A stretch of 64,000 bases of DNA from Hungatella sp. (lineage in GTDB: Bacteria > Bacillota > Clostridia > Lachnospirales > Lachnospiraceae): assembly GCA_022792815.1 (NCBI GenBank), contig JAAWBS010000021.1, forward strand, positions 62,001-126,000, in the 5' to 3' direction. The notes under the pieces were generated by a model. It ran no database searches and was not told the origin of the DNA. It saw only the letters and a program-made list of their open reading frames with translations. Shown piece by piece: positions 33,114-42,486 of the stretch; the stretch's first letter is position 1, and each line of letters starts with the position of its first letter. Made by a program: the position numbers and the translations under genes.

Positions 33114-34517
33114 TCAGCCGCACAGATCCACGATGACCTGGGCAAAGATCTTGGCGCTGACCAAAAGCTCCTTCAGCACCGCGAATTCGTCTGCCCCGTG
33201 CATGTGATTATCCGTCCCCGGCATGGCGGCTCCGAAGGCGACTCCGTTCTTCAGCGAGTGGACATACGTTCCGCCGCCGGTGTACAGACACTCTCCCTTC
33301 TCTCCGGTATAGGCCTCATACTCCTTCAGCAGAGTCTGCACAAACAGACTGTCGCCATCCACATGATGAGGCGGTTTCATGGCATCATTGTGAAGGGTCA
33401 GACCGATCCTTCCAAGATTCTCCTTTACCACATCCAGAACATTCTCCCGGGTGGCACAGATGGGACAGCGGCTGTCAAAGCTTCCGTCTATGGCATCCTC
33501 CGTCACTCTCAGCATGCTGAAAGCCAGAGTCAATTTCCCCGACACCTCATCTTCCATGGCGATCCCCATGGCTTTTCCCCAGAGATCTTTGTGGGGGATC
33601 AGCTCCGCCAGGCCCCTCACAGCCTCAAGAAGCGGGCAGTCATCCAGAGGAAGCCGGGTGATATAGGTCAGCAGTCCGGTGAGTGCGTTATTGCCCCCCT
33701 CCGGATGGGCCGCATGGGCGTTGTCTCCCACTGCGGTGATCCTGGTCAGAGTCCCATCCTCCTGCAATTCAAACCGGATTCCCGTCTCTTTTTCCACCTG
33801 ACCGGCAGTCTCTCTCAGAAGCTCTGTGCTTATACCCTCCACTGCCCCGTAGGCTTTTCCCGGCACCACATTGATCTTGATCCCCGCATCCACGGACACC
33901 AGCCTGGCGGCGCCTTTTCCCGGTTGGAACTGTCCCGTAAAGTGAGCCGCCAGCCCCCCTTTCTCCACGTTGATCACAGGGAACTCTGCATCCGGGGAGA
34001 ATGTCATGGGAGCCTCTTTTTCCGTATTATAGTAATACTTGATGTCAGAGCTCCCGCACTCCTCATCGGTTCCCAGAATCAGACGCACATTTTTCTTTAA
34101 GGGGATCCCCAGCTCTTTCACCGCTCTCATGGCATAGAGGGCCGCCACGGCAGGCCCTTTGTCGTCCGCAGTGCCTCTGCCGTAGAGACGTCCGTCCCGT
34201 TCCACCGGTTCGAAAGGATCTGTCACCTGCCATCCCTCCCCGGCGGGCACCACATCCAGGTGAGCCAGAATGTCAAGCTGTCTCTCCTTGTCGTTTAAAT
34301 CCGCGGTTCCCACGTAGTTGTCATAGTTTCGGACGGCAAACCCGTAGCCCTCTGCCATCAAAAGAGCCGCTTTCAGCGCCTCCGCCGCGCCGGCACCGTA
34401 AGGTTTTCCTTCCTCGGAAGCCGTCTTCTCGCTGTTGATCCGGCACAGGGTGAAGATGTCCTCCACCATCTCTTTGCTGTGGCTGTCAATGTATGCCTCG
34501 ATCTCTTTTCTGTACAT
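33114..34517 (-). CDS. pepV: M20 dipeptidase (PepV/Sapep family)
   Basis: 467 aa, the usual length for PepV-type dinuclear zinc dipeptidases. Metal-ligand motifs are LAHLDVVPAG (His, about residue 88), GRGTADDKGP (Asp) and GTDEECGSSD (catalytic Glu pair), with a C-terminal PGTDNHMHGADE His. It cleaves dipeptides in the cytoplasm. It is the last gene of a leftward run with yqeY and prfC; gaps of about 20 nt suggest one operon. Confidence 0.92.
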   Translation of the reverse strand: MYRKEIEAYIDSHSKEMVEDIFTLCRINSEKTASEEGKPYGAGAAEALKAALLMAEGYGFAVRNYDNYVGTADLNDKERQLDILAHLDVVPAGEGWQVTDPFEPVERDGRLYGRGTADDKGPAVAALYAMRAVKELGIPLKKNVRLILGTDEECGSSDIKYYYNTEKEAPMTFSPDAEFPVINVEKGGLAAHFTGQFQPGKGAARLVSVDAGIKINVVPGKAYGAVEGISTELLRETAGQVEKETGIRFELQEDGTLTRITAVGDNAHAAHPEGGNNALTGLLTYITRLPLDDCPLLEAVRGLAELIPHKDLWGKAMGIAMEDEVSGKLTLAFSMLRVTEDAIDGSFDSRCPICATRENVLDVVKENLGRIGLTLHNDAMKPPHHVDGDSLFVQTLLKEYEAYTGEKGECLYTGGGTYVHSLKNGVAFGAAMPGTDNHMHGADEFAVLKELLVSAKIFAQVIVDLCG

Positions 34518-34537
34518 ATGTTCCGCCTCTTTCTCTC

Positions 34538-34984
34538 TTATTTTGACATGGCGGCCAGTGTCTCGCTGACCACCTTGCCGTCTGCTTTCCCTTTCACTCT
34601 TGGCATCAGGACCTTCATGATCTTTCCCTTGTCTGCAGGGGACGGCTTTTCGATGCCGAGCTCTGCCAGCACAGAGGCGATCACCTCTTTAATCTGCTCC
34701 GCAGACATGTCCTCCGGGGCAAATTCTCTGTATACGCCGATCCGCAGGGCCGCCTCTTCTCTGATGTCCTTTCGATCCTCCGGAGCCGCGTCCAGGGTCT
34801 CCTGACACTGTCTGATCTCTTTTTTCACCACCGCGTTCTCCTCTTCCTCTGTCAGGGGAGACCTCTTGTCGATCTCTGCGTTCTTTAAGGCGCTCAGCAG
34901 CATGGACAGGGCATCCTTTTTCTCCTTTTCCTTATTCTTCATGGCCTGCACCATGGCGCCTCTCACCACATCAATCTTGCTCAT
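34538..34984 (-). CDS. yqeY: GatB/YqeY-domain protein
   Basis: 148 aa, whole-length YqeY domain: MLLSALKNAEIDKR, EEAALRIGVYREFAPEDM and PADKGKIMKVLMPRVKGKADG. The domain resembles the tRNA-binding tail of GatB; its role is not settled. GAAGGAGGAGT precedes the ATG. Confidence 0.93.
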   Translation of the reverse strand: MSKIDVVRGAMVQAMKNKEKEKKDALSMLLSALKNAEIDKRSPLTEEEENAVVKKEIRQCQETLDAAPEDRKDIREEAALRIGVYREFAPEDMSAEQIKEVIASVLAELGIEKPSPADKGKIMKVLMPRVKGKADGKVVSETLAAMSK

Positions 34985-35009
34985 GATCTTACTCCTCCTT
35001 CTATGACTG

Positions 35010-36602
35010 TCAGTTTCGTCCGAACTCGCTCAGCTTTAAGCCCGGGTTGCGGTCCTCCACCATGCCGATGCTCCAGCTGTTGACAAACAGGAGCAGGGGA
35101 TTGTCCTTCAGATCCTTGATTCTCTTCATGTCGGATGTGCCCTGGATTCTGGCCACGTCCACCTCATCCTTGTTCTCCACCCACCGGATGTACTCATAGG
35201 GCAGTTTCTCCAGTTTCACCTCCACATTGTATTCATTCTCCAGTCGGTAGGTCAGCACCTCAAACTGGAGCTCTCCCACCACGCCTACGATGATCTCCTC
35301 CATACCCGTATTAAATTCCTGGAAGATCTGGATGGCACCCTCCTGAGCGATCTGGTTGACTCCCTTGATAAACTGTTTGCGCTTCATGGTATCCACCTGG
35401 CGGACTCTGGCGAAGTGCTCAGGGGCAAAGGTGGGGATCCCCTCGTACTCAAACTTCCGGCTGGAGGCACATAAGGTATCTCCGATGGAGAAGATGCCCG
35501 GGTCAAAGACACCGATGATATCGCCGGCATAGGCCTCCTCCACGATCTTCCGGTCCTGAGCCATCAGCTGCTGGGGCTGGGAAAGGCGAAGCTTCTTGCC
35601 TCCCTGGACATGGTTCACCTCCATACCCGCCTCAAACTTCCCGGACACTACTCTCATAAAGGCGATCCGGTCTCTGTGGGCCTTATTCATGTTGGCCTGA
35701 ATCTTAAACACAAAGGCGGAAAAGTCCTCCTGAAAGGGATCTGTCACTCCTGTGGTGGTCCTCCGCGGCAGGGGAGAGGTGGTCATCATGAGAAAATGTT
35801 TCAGGAATGTCTCCACTCCGAAATTGGTCAGGGCAGACCCGAAAAATACCGGGGACAAATCGCCTCTCTGCACCCGCTCTAGGTCGAACTCATCGGCAGC
35901 ACCGTCCAAAAGCTCGATCTCCTCCAACAGCTGTTGGTGATAATCCTGGCCGATGACATCGTCCACATCCGTCTCCTCCAGCCCAAACGTCCGGGAAGCC
36001 ACCTCTTTCTGACCTCCCATGGCCGCCGTAAAGGTGGTGATCTGCTTCTCTCCCCGGTCGTAGACTCCCTTAAAATTCTTTCCGCAGCCGATGGGCCAGT
36101 TGATGGGGCAGGTCCGGATTCCGAGAACATTCTCGATATCGTCCATAAGCTCAAAGGGATCCTTGGCCTCCCGGTCCATCTTGTTGATGAAGGTAAAGAT
36201 GGGAATCCCTCTCATGACACACACCTTAAACAGCTTGATGGTCTGAGCCTCCACGCCCTTGGAACCGTCGATGACCATCACCGCGCTGTCCGCCGCCATC
36301 AGGGTCCTGTAGGTGTCCTCCGAGAAATCCTGATGCCCCGGCGTGTCTAAGATGTTGATGCAGTATCCGTCATACTCGAACTGGAGCACCGACGAGGTGA
36401 CGGAAATCCCCCTCTCCTTCTCGATCTCCATCCAGTCCGACACCGCATGTTTGGCCGCCTTTCTGCCCTTCACCGTGCCGGCCAGGTTGATGGCACCTCC
36501 GTAGAGAAGGAATTTCTCCGTCAGAGTAGTCTTTCCCGCATCCGGGTGGGATATGATGGCAAATGTTCTTCGTTTTTTGATTTCTTCTGTTAATGTCGAC
36601 AA
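35010..36602 (-). CDS. prfC: Peptide chain release factor 3
   Basis: 530 aa GTPase that recycles RF1/RF2 after termination. P-loop SHPDAGKTTLTE (about 20-31), DTPGHQDFSEDT (G3), NKMDRE (G4), then the RF3-specific domains (FGSALTNFGVETFL). TTG at 36602 (M-STLTEEIKKR) is taken as start because CGGAGGAAC lies 7 nt before it, and it gives the standard 529-530 aa length. A longer frame from 36665 adds an unrelated leader. Confidence 0.95.
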   Translation of the reverse strand: MSTLTEEIKKRRTFAIISHPDAGKTTLTEKFLLYGGAINLAGTVKGRKAAKHAVSDWMEIEKERGISVTSSVLQFEYDGYCINILDTPGHQDFSEDTYRTLMAADSAVMVIDGSKGVEAQTIKLFKVCVMRGIPIFTFINKMDREAKDPFELMDDIENVLGIRTCPINWPIGCGKNFKGVYDRGEKQITTFTAAMGGQKEVASRTFGLEETDVDDVIGQDYHQQLLEEIELLDGAADEFDLERVQRGDLSPVFFGSALTNFGVETFLKHFLMMTTSPLPRRTTTGVTDPFQEDFSAFVFKIQANMNKAHRDRIAFMRVVSGKFEAGMEVNHVQGGKKLRLSQPQQLMAQDRKIVEEAYAGDIIGVFDPGIFSIGDTLCASSRKFEYEGIPTFAPEHFARVRQVDTMKRKQFIKGVNQIAQEGAIQIFQEFNTGMEEIIVGVVGELQFEVLTYRLENEYNVEVKLEKLPYEYIRWVENKDEVDVARIQGTSDMKRIKDLKDNPLLLFVNSWSIGMVEDRNPGLKLSEFGRN

Positions 36603-36661
36603 AATAGTTCCTCCGATTCCTATAAAATGCCCCACTATTGTAGTATTATTCCGGCCTGTCG

Positions 36662-37876
36662 TCAAGGTTTTCCGGGCAAAACAGTCCTCTTTCGGAAAAA
36701 CAGCTCTGTCAGAATCCTGTGGGCCACCTGCTCCTTGCTCATCTTATCTAAAGACAGCTCCCCATCCCCGGTGATGAGGGTCACCACATTGGTGTCGGTC
36801 CCGAACCCGGCTCCCTCCACCTTTAAGCTGTTGGCTGCCACCATATCCAGATTCTTCTTCACCAGCTTGGCCCTGGAATTCTCCACCAGGTTCTGGGTCT
36901 CCATGGAGAATCCACACAGAAGCTGGCCTTCCCTCTTGTGCTGTCCTAAGTATCCCAGGATGTCATCGGTTCTCTCCATGGCCAAGGTAAGCTCCCCGTC
37001 CTTTTTCTTCATCTTCTCCTGGGCGACGACTGCCGGGCGGTAGTCCGCCACCGCCGCCGCCTTGATGACGGCATCCTGCTCCCAGGCCACGCTGGTCACC
37101 GCCTTAAACATCTCCCTGGCGCTCTCCACCTTCAGCACCTTCATAAACATGGGAAGGGGAAGGTCCGTGGGACCGGACACCAGAGTCACCTCGGCTCCGC
37201 GCCGGGCCGCCGCCTTGGCCAGAGCGTAGCCCATCTTCCCGGTGGAGTGGTTGGTCAGATACCGGACCGGGTCTAAGGCTTCCCTGGTGGGGCCCGCCGT
37301 CACCAGGATCTTCTTTCCCTCCAGGTCCTTCTGATATCCGATCTCGTGGATGATGTACTCGAGAATCACCGACGGTTCCGGCATCTTTCCGGCCCCCGTG
37401 TCGCCGCAGGCCAGATATCCGACAGACGGGTCGACGACATGGATTTTGTAAGCCTCACACCGTTTTAAGTTATCCTGGGTGATAGGGTTCTCATACATCT
37501 GGGTGTTCATGGCCGGGAAGATGTACTTGGGACATCTGCAGGCCAGAAACGTGGTGGTCAGCATGTCGTCCGCCAGTCCGTGGGCCGCCTTTGCGATCAC
37601 ATTGGCCGTGGCCGGCGCCAGCACAAAGATGTCCGCCTTCTTGGCCAGGGCCACATGCTCCACGCTGAACTGAAAGTTCCGGTCAAAGGTGTCTACCATA
37701 CATTTGTTTCCCGTCAGGCTCTCGAAGGTGACCGGCGTGATAAACTCTGTGGCATTTTTCGTCATGATCACCTGCACATCGGCGTGAAGCTTCTTTAAAC
37801 TGCTGGCCAGATACGCGATCTTATAGGCCGCGATACTCCCGCTGACTCCAAGCACTACCGTCTTCCCATTTAACAT
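36662..37876 (-). CDS. coaBC: Bifunctional phosphopantothenoylcysteine decarboxylase / phosphopantothenate-cysteine ligase
   Basis: 404 aa; two steps of coenzyme A synthesis. The N-terminal flavoprotein CoaC domain (1-185) has GVSGSIAAYK, PAMNTQMYENP and CGDTGAGKMPEP. The CoaB domain (190-404) has VTAGPTREALDPVRYLTNHS and AAVADYRP. The ATG at 37876 follows GCGGAGGGAAT. Divergent from coaX, which makes the preceding intermediate, so CoA genes flank one regulatory region. A TATAAT at 37939-37934 probably belongs to the coaBC promoter. Confidence 0.95.
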   Translation of the reverse strand: MLNGKTVVLGVSGSIAAYKIAYLASSLKKLHADVQVIMTKNATEFITPVTFESLTGNKCMVDTFDRNFQFSVEHVALAKKADIFVLAPATANVIAKAAHGLADDMLTTTFLACRCPKYIFPAMNTQMYENPITQDNLKRCEAYKIHVVDPSVGYLACGDTGAGKMPEPSVILEYIIHEIGYQKDLEGKKILVTAGPTREALDPVRYLTNHSTGKMGYALAKAAARRGAEVTLVSGPTDLPLPMFMKVLKVESAREMFKAVTSVAWEQDAVIKAAAVADYRPAVVAQEKMKKKDGELTLAMERTDDILGYLGQHKREGQLLCGFSMETQNLVENSRAKLVKKNLDMVAANSLKVEGAGFGTDTNVVTLITGDGELSLDKMSKEQVAHRILTELFFRKRTVLPGKP

Positions 37877-37973
37877 CGTCACATTCCCTCCGCCTTGTAA
37901 TTTTAGAAAAATTATGTTAGACTTGCGACATCTATTATAACACAACTTTTATGGGAATGGAAAGGAGTCTGCT

Positions 37974-38753
37974 ATGATTTTAGCCATAGATATGGGCAAC
38001 ACCAACATCGTCATCGGCGCCATCGACGACAAAAAGACCTACTTTGTGGAGCGGGTCACCACCAGCCACGGAAAAACCGATCTGGAGTATGCCGTCAACA
38101 TCAAGAGTATCCTGGAGATCCATGACATTCCGGTCTCCGCCATAGAAGGGGGCATCATCTCCTCCGTGGTGCCGCCGTTGAACGCCGCCATCACCTCCGC
38201 CGTAAAGAAGATATGCGGCTTCAAGCCTATGCTGGTGGGATCCGGCATGAAGACAGGGCTCAACATCATCATGGACAACCCAAAGACCGTGGGAAGCGAC
38301 ATGATCGTGGACATGATCGCGGCCCAGAAGTCTTACCCCTGCCCTGTCATCGTCATCGACATGGGCACTGCCACCACCATGTCCGTAGCCGATGCCTCCG
38401 GCAACTACATCGGCGGCGTGATCCTGCCCGGCCTTCGGGTCTCCTTAGACTCCTTGAGCAGCAAGACGGCCCAGCTGCCCCACATCAGCCTGGACATCCC
38501 TGACCACGTCATCGGCAAGAACACCATCGACTGCATGCGCTCCGGCATCATGTACGGCAGCGCCGCCATGATCGACGGGATCATCGACCGCATGGAGGCA
38601 GAACTGGGGGCGCCTGCATCCGTGGTTGCCACCGGCGGTCTGGCCCGTTTCGTCACGCCTCTGTGCAGACACAAAATCTCCTATGAAGATGACCTGCTGT
38701 TAAAGGGACTTTTAATTCTCTACAACAAAAACCGGCGGTCTTCCCTGTCATAA
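37974..38753 (+). CDS. coaX: Type III pantothenate kinase
   Basis: 259 aa. MILAIDMGNTNIVIGAID is the ASKHA phosphate-1 motif, followed by SSVVPPLN, VIDMGTATTMSVAD and VVATGGLARF. It phosphorylates pantothenate in the first CoA step. Usual family length. GGAAAGGAG precedes the ATG. Confidence 0.95.
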   Translation: MILAIDMGNTNIVIGAIDDKKTYFVERVTTSHGKTDLEYAVNIKSILEIHDIPVSAIEGGIISSVVPPLNAAITSAVKKICGFKPMLVGSGMKTGLNIIMDNPKTVGSDMIVDMIAAQKSYPCPVIVIDMGTATTMSVADASGNYIGGVILPGLRVSLDSLSSKTAQLPHISLDIPDHVIGKNTIDCMRSGIMYGSAAMIDGIIDRMEAELGAPASVVATGGLARFVTPLCRHKISYEDDLLLKGLLILYNKNRRSSLS

Positions 38754-38834
38754 GATTTCTGCCCGTCGGATCTCTCCCCCCTGTCAAGGCCGCCCGACAA
38801 AAATCCACAGGAAATTATTTTCATTTTCCGCCCC

Positions 38835-38864
38835 GCATAAATCCATAAAAATCCGTACATCATT
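38835..38864 (+). promoter_or_regulatory. Possible SigF/SigG-type promoter of sigG
   Basis: GCATA (38835-38839), 18-bp spacer, CATCATT (38858-38864). The hexamers approximate the forespore consensus GHATR / CATWMTA. This would fit sigG autoregulation and forespore expression but rests on a short match. Confidence 0.4.
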
Positions 38865-38908
38865 CTTTTATAGCTTATGAATTTCAAAACAATGCGGAGG
38901 TAATGGAT

Positions 38909-39685
38909 ATGTCAATATACAAAGTTGAAATCTGCGGAGTCAATACGGCGAAGCTTCCGTTACTGAACAATGAAGAGAAAGAAGAACTGTTTAAGCGGAT
39001 CAAACAGGGGGATAAAGAGGCAAGGGAACAGTACATCAAAGGCAATCTCAGGCTGGTGCTGAGCGTCATCCAGCGTTTCTCCGGCAGCAATGAAAATGTG
39101 GACGATCTCTTTCAGATCGGCTGTATCGGCCTCATCAAGGCCATCGACAACTTTGACACCTCGCAGAACGTAAAATTTTCCACCTATGCGGTGCCCATGA
39201 TTTTAGGGGAAGTGCGCCGGTATCTCAGAGACAACAATTCCATCCGGGTCAGCCGCTCCCTCCGGGATACGGCCTACAAGGCGATCTATGCCAGGGAAGG
39301 CCTGACACGAAAAAATGCCAAGGAGCCTACTATCATGGAGATCGCCGACGAAATCGGCATCAGCAAGGAAGAGATCACCTACGCCTTGGACGCCATCCAG
39401 ACTCCGGTAAGTCTCTATGAGCCGGTATATACCGACGGCGGCGATCCGCTCTACGTCATGGACCAGATCAGCGACAAGAAAAATCTGGAGGAAAACTGGG
39501 TGGAGGACATCTCCCTGAGTGAAGCCATGAAACGGCTTCCGGAGCGGGAACGCCACATCATTGATATGCGTTTCTTCGAGGGCAAGACCCAGACCGAGGT
39601 AGCTGAGGAGATTCATATCAGTCAGGCCCAGGTATCCCGCCTGGAAAAGAATGCATTAAAGACCATGCGCAGCTATTTAAGCTGA
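38909..39685 (+). CDS. sigG: RNA polymerase sporulation sigma factor SigG
   Basis: 258 aa. KVEICGVNTAKLP at the N-terminus is the SigG-specific leader. Region 2 has NLRLVLSVIQRF, DDLFQIGCIGLIKAIDNFD and FSTYAVPMILGEVRRYLRD; region 4 has RFFEGKTQTEVAEEIHISQAQ. It directs late forespore transcription. The ATG at 38909 (MSIYKVEI) lies 7 nt after GGAGGT; the ATG at 38903 is too close. In many Clostridia and Bacilli sigG directly follows sigE on the same strand. Here it is on the opposite strand with a Sir2-like gene between. Confidence 0.95.
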   Translation: MSIYKVEICGVNTAKLPLLNNEEKEELFKRIKQGDKEAREQYIKGNLRLVLSVIQRFSGSNENVDDLFQIGCIGLIKAIDNFDTSQNVKFSTYAVPMILGEVRRYLRDNNSIRVSRSLRDTAYKAIYAREGLTRKNAKEPTIMEIADEIGISKEEITYALDAIQTPVSLYEPVYTDGGDPLYVMDQISDKKNLEENWVEDISLSEAMKRLPERERHIIDMRFFEGKTQTEVAEEIHISQAQVSRLEKNALKTMRSYLS

Positions 39686-39847
39686 CTTTTTGCCGGTTAT
39701 CTCCCTTATCGCCAGGTCATTTCTATTTACCTCTCTTTTTTTAAATAAACTTCTGATTTTTAGAATTATTTTTTGAAAATTTGTAGATTTTACAGCAAAT
39801 AAATAGTATAATAGACCTATCAACCATATTTGAAAGGGGAATTGGCG

Positions 39848-40579
39848 ATGGATGACAAGATTATCCGGCTACAGCAAATTTTGGACAACAGCCGCTACAC
39901 CGTGGCTCTGTGCGGCTCCGGCATGATGGAGGAGGGCGGGTTCATCGGTATCAAAAAACAGGACAAGGCCTACGACATTGAGCAGAAATACGGTTACTGT
40001 TCTGATGAGATGTATACCACCGCATTTTACAACGCCCGCCCGGAACTTTTTTTTCGGTTTTACCGCAACGAGATCTTAAACTTTCCTCCCGAATTGACAG
40101 CCTCCGGCCCCGCTATGGCAGAGCTCGAAAAAAACGGTCATCTCCACTGCGTCATCACAAGCAACATCTATGATATTCCGCGCCGGGGCGGCTGCGAGCA
40201 TGTGATCAATCTCCATGGAACCATTTATGACAACTTGTGTCCGCGCTGCAAGAAGGAGTACTCCTTAGAGTATGTAAAGAGCTCTAAGACCAAGGTTCCT
40301 CTGTGCGAAAAGTGCAACATCCCCGTCCGCCCTCTGGTCTCCCTGTTCGGGGAGATGGTGGACAGCCAGCGCATGACAAAGACCACCGAGGAGATCGCCA
40401 AGGCTGACGCGCTCCTGCTTCTGGGCACCTCCACGGGTTCCGAGGTGTTCAGCCACTACATAAAGTACTTTACCGGCAGGTGGCTGGTAATCATCCACAA
40501 CAAAAAGCACTATTTAGACAACCAAGCCAGCATGGTGATCCTGGACTATCCGAAAAATGTCCTTCCTCTGCTCCAATAG
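39848..40579 (+). CDS. Divergent Sir2-family (sirtuin-like) protein
   Basis: 243 aa. The C-terminal two thirds look like a sirtuin: CVITSNIYDIPRRGG, VINLHGTIYDNLCPRCK, a second zinc pair CEKCNIPVRP, SLFGEMVD and ALLLLGTSTGSEV. The N-terminal NAD-binding loop is altered: the usual GAGxS...GIPDFR is replaced by CGSGMMEEGGFIGIKK, and TQNxD by TSNIYD. Deacetylase activity is therefore uncertain, although the His and four zinc cysteines are kept. The ATG at 39848 follows AAAGGGGAATTGG. It lies between sigG and sigE but there is no proof of a sporulation role. Confidence 0.8.
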   Translation: MDDKIIRLQQILDNSRYTVALCGSGMMEEGGFIGIKKQDKAYDIEQKYGYCSDEMYTTAFYNARPELFFRFYRNEILNFPPELTASGPAMAELEKNGHLHCVITSNIYDIPRRGGCEHVINLHGTIYDNLCPRCKKEYSLEYVKSSKTKVPLCEKCNIPVRPLVSLFGEMVDSQRMTKTTEEIAKADALLLLGTSTGSEVFSHYIKYFTGRWLVIIHNKKHYLDNQASMVILDYPKNVLPLLQ

Positions 40580-40589
40580 CTCTGATTCC

Positions 40590-40623
40590 ATCAAGAGAGT
40601 CCGGCAGGCCGGACTCTCTTGAT
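40590..40623. terminator. Bidirectional rho-independent terminator
   Basis: CAAGAGAGTCCGGC (40592-40605) pairs with 40608-40621, extended by two A-T pairs. Separates the convergent Sir2-like and sigE genes. Confidence 0.85.
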
Positions 40624-40636
40624 TTATATCCTCTTC

Positions 40637-41377
40637 TCACTCAAATCTGACGATCTCCTTTTTCAGCCTTTTCATGATCTTTTTCTCCAGTCTGGAGATA
40701 TAAGACTGAGAGATTCCCAGCAGATCTGCCACCTCTTTCTGTGTCATCTCGTCTCCGTCTTCATTGGTCAGTCCGTATCGGAGTTCTACGATCTTCCTCT
40801 CCCTGGGGCTTAACCGGCTGATCGCCAGGTTTAACAGATCCTTTTCCGTCTCATACTCCAGATTTCGATAGATCACATCCTCGTCCGTTCCCAGGATATC
40901 TGACAAAAGCAGTTCATTGCCGTCCCAGTCCACGTTGAGAGGCTCGTCGATGGATACCTCCATCTTGGTCTTGTTATTTCTGCGCAGATACATGAGAATC
41001 TCATTTTCGATACATCGGGAGGCATAGGTAGCCAGCTTAATATTCTTCTCCGGATTAAAGGTGTTAATGGCCTTGATGAGGCCGATGGTCCCGATGGAGA
41101 TCAGATCCTCCACCCCCACACTGGTATTGTCAAACTTCTTGGCTATGTACACCACAAGCCGCAGATTGTGTTCGATCAGAGCCGACTTGGCCCCAGCCTC
41201 CTCCTCCGTCCCCAGTTTTCGGATCAGCCTGGCCTCCTCCTCCGTGTCCAAAGGAGCAGGCAGAATGTCCGCTCCGCCGATATAATGTACCTCTCCCTCC
41301 TTCTGAAACAGCATCGTCTTAAAGCTGGGCACTGTTTTAAACTGGAAACGGTTTGGTATCGATACTTTAATCACCAC
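40637..41377 (-). CDS. sigE: RNA polymerase sporulation sigma factor SigE (pro-protein)
   Basis: 246 aa. A hydrophobic/basic pro-sequence of about 30 residues precedes [14 protein letters not shown], where mature SigE begins in Bacillus. Then [48 protein letters not shown] and [14 protein letters not shown] follow the SigE pattern closely. Start is GTG at 41377, 8 nt after GAAGGAGG; the long frame to 41440 is in the spoIIGA coding sequence. It directs early mother-cell transcription after cleavage by SpoIIGA, encoded immediately upstream with an 11-nt overlap. Confidence 0.95.
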   Translation of the reverse strand: MVIKVSIPNRFQFKTVPSFKTMLFQKEGEVHYIGGADILPAPLDTEEEARLIRKLGTEEEAGAKSALIEHNLRLVVYIAKKFDNTSVGVEDLISIGTIGLIKAINTFNPEKNIKLATYASRCIENEILMYLRRNNKTKMEVSIDEPLNVDWDGNELLLSDILGTDEDVIYRNLEYETEKDLLNLAISRLSPRERKIVELRYGLTNEDGDEMTQKEVADLLGISQSYISRLEKKIMKRLKKEIVRFE

Positions 41378-42251
41378 TGGTAATTCCTCCTTCTCTGTGC
41401 TGGGCTTCCACGACTGTCTGTCCGTGAAGCAGCACCTCATAACTTTTGTCTCCTGTCAGACCATAAGGCGCCTTGGCGATCCATGGATGATGAATCGTGA
41501 TTCTTCCCTCTCTCCCACGAGTTCTGACACCACAGATCTCCATGCGTTCTATTCGGATCCCCGCCATCATCCCATAGGGATTTCCCACCGTATGGTACGG
41601 GATCAGAACCTTCTCCATATCTCCCCCCGCCAACAAATTCCAGATTCTCTCCGCCACAATCTGTACTTCTTCTCCGCTTTCCGGCTCTCTCAGACAGTTT
41701 CCCGTGTCCAGATACCCGGTGGTTTCCACCGTCACGCCTCTTTGTGTCAATGTCACCAGATACCGGAAGCCCCGCTCTCGTTTCATCTCCCTCACAAATT
41801 GACCGGCCCCCATAGCCAGGAGACAGGCCCCTGCCGCCAAAAACAGCCATGTGAGAAGAGGCAGTGCAAATTCTCTCTCCCCTCTCATCACCAGAAGCAC
41901 ATAGAATCCGGCTCTCGTATATCCCCAGAGAAGCTCCATCAGCCCTCCTGCCCCGGCAGCCAGAAGATAAAGGCTTATGGTCTCCTTCACCAGTTCTCTC
42001 ACACCTTCAGGCCTGAATGTGACTCCGGTCATCAGCCCAGCTCCTGCCAGAGAAGCGGTCATCGCTGCCCAGCCGGGAAGACCTAGGAGCAAAACCTGCA
42101 GACACCCTACTAAGCCGCCCAGCCCTCCCCCCAGCACAAGCAGCCTCCGGGAGGCCGGTCTCTTTAAAAATATCTTCAGAAGAGACAGCAAAAGTGTGTC
42201 CATAAAAAAATTCACAAAAAAAATAACATCTATGTACAGGTCAACATCCAC
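41367..42251 (-). CDS. spoIIGA: Sporulation sigma-E factor processing peptidase SpoIIGA
   Basis: 294 aa. Five N-terminal membrane helices (from [17 protein letters not shown]) are followed by an aspartic-protease domain whose DTGN motif has catalytic Asp182. B. subtilis SpoIIGA uses Asp183, to my knowledge, which supports the GTG at 42251 as start. The ATG at 42287 lies inside the -10 of the promoter, so it cannot be used. It cleaves pro-SigE at the septum in response to a forespore signal. Confidence 0.92.
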   Translation of the reverse strand: MDVDLYIDVIFFVNFFMDTLLLSLLKIFLKRPASRRLLVLGGGLGGLVGCLQVLLLGLPGWAAMTASLAGAGLMTGVTFRPEGVRELVKETISLYLLAAGAGGLMELLWGYTRAGFYVLLVMRGEREFALPLLTWLFLAAGACLLAMGAGQFVREMKRERGFRYLVTLTQRGVTVETTGYLDTGNCLREPESGEEVQIVAERIWNLLAGGDMEKVLIPYHTVGNPYGMMAGIRIERMEICGVRTRGREGRITIHHPWIAKAPYGLTGDKSYEVLLHGQTVVEAQHREGGITSGD

Positions 42252-42285
42252 GCCACCGTCTCTCACCTCCCGCCTCACAAATTCC

Positions 42286-42319
42286 ATTATAGAGAATCCC
42301 GAGACGAGAATTTGTCAAA
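42286..42319 (-). promoter_or_regulatory. spoIIG-type promoter with long spacer and Spo0A box
   Basis: Minus strand TTGACA (42318-42313) and TATAAT (42291-42286) are separated by 21 bp, too long for ordinary SigA but like the Spo0A-activated spoIIG promoter of Bacillus (22 bp). A 0A-box-like TTTGTCAAA (42311-42319; consensus TTTGTCGAA) overlaps the -35. Predicted start is near 42279, just before spoIIGA. Confidence 0.75.
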
Positions 42320-42416
42320 AACAGGGACAAATCCAAAAAAATTTTTCGAGAAAATCCGTCAGAAAACGACGGCACAGGAAATAAATGATCCTAGAAACAT
42401 CACAGAAATCTGCGCA

Positions 42417-42457
42417 CAAAAAGGATTCCTATAGCCCCTGGGGGATTAGGAACCCTT
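42417..42457 (-). terminator. Rho-independent terminator after ftsZ
   Basis: On the minus strand AAGGGTTCCTA pairs with TAGGAATCCTT (one G-U), with an inner CCCC/GGGG stem, followed by TTTTTG. It separates the dcw operon from the spoIIGA promoter. Confidence 0.82.
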
Positions 42458-42486
42458 ATAACCGCTTTTTTGTTCATCTGTTTTCC

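Noticed and set aside
42252-42287. N-terminal extension of SpoIIGA starting at ATG 42287
   Set aside because: That ATG is inside the -10 box. The GTG at 42251 puts the active-site Asp at the expected position.
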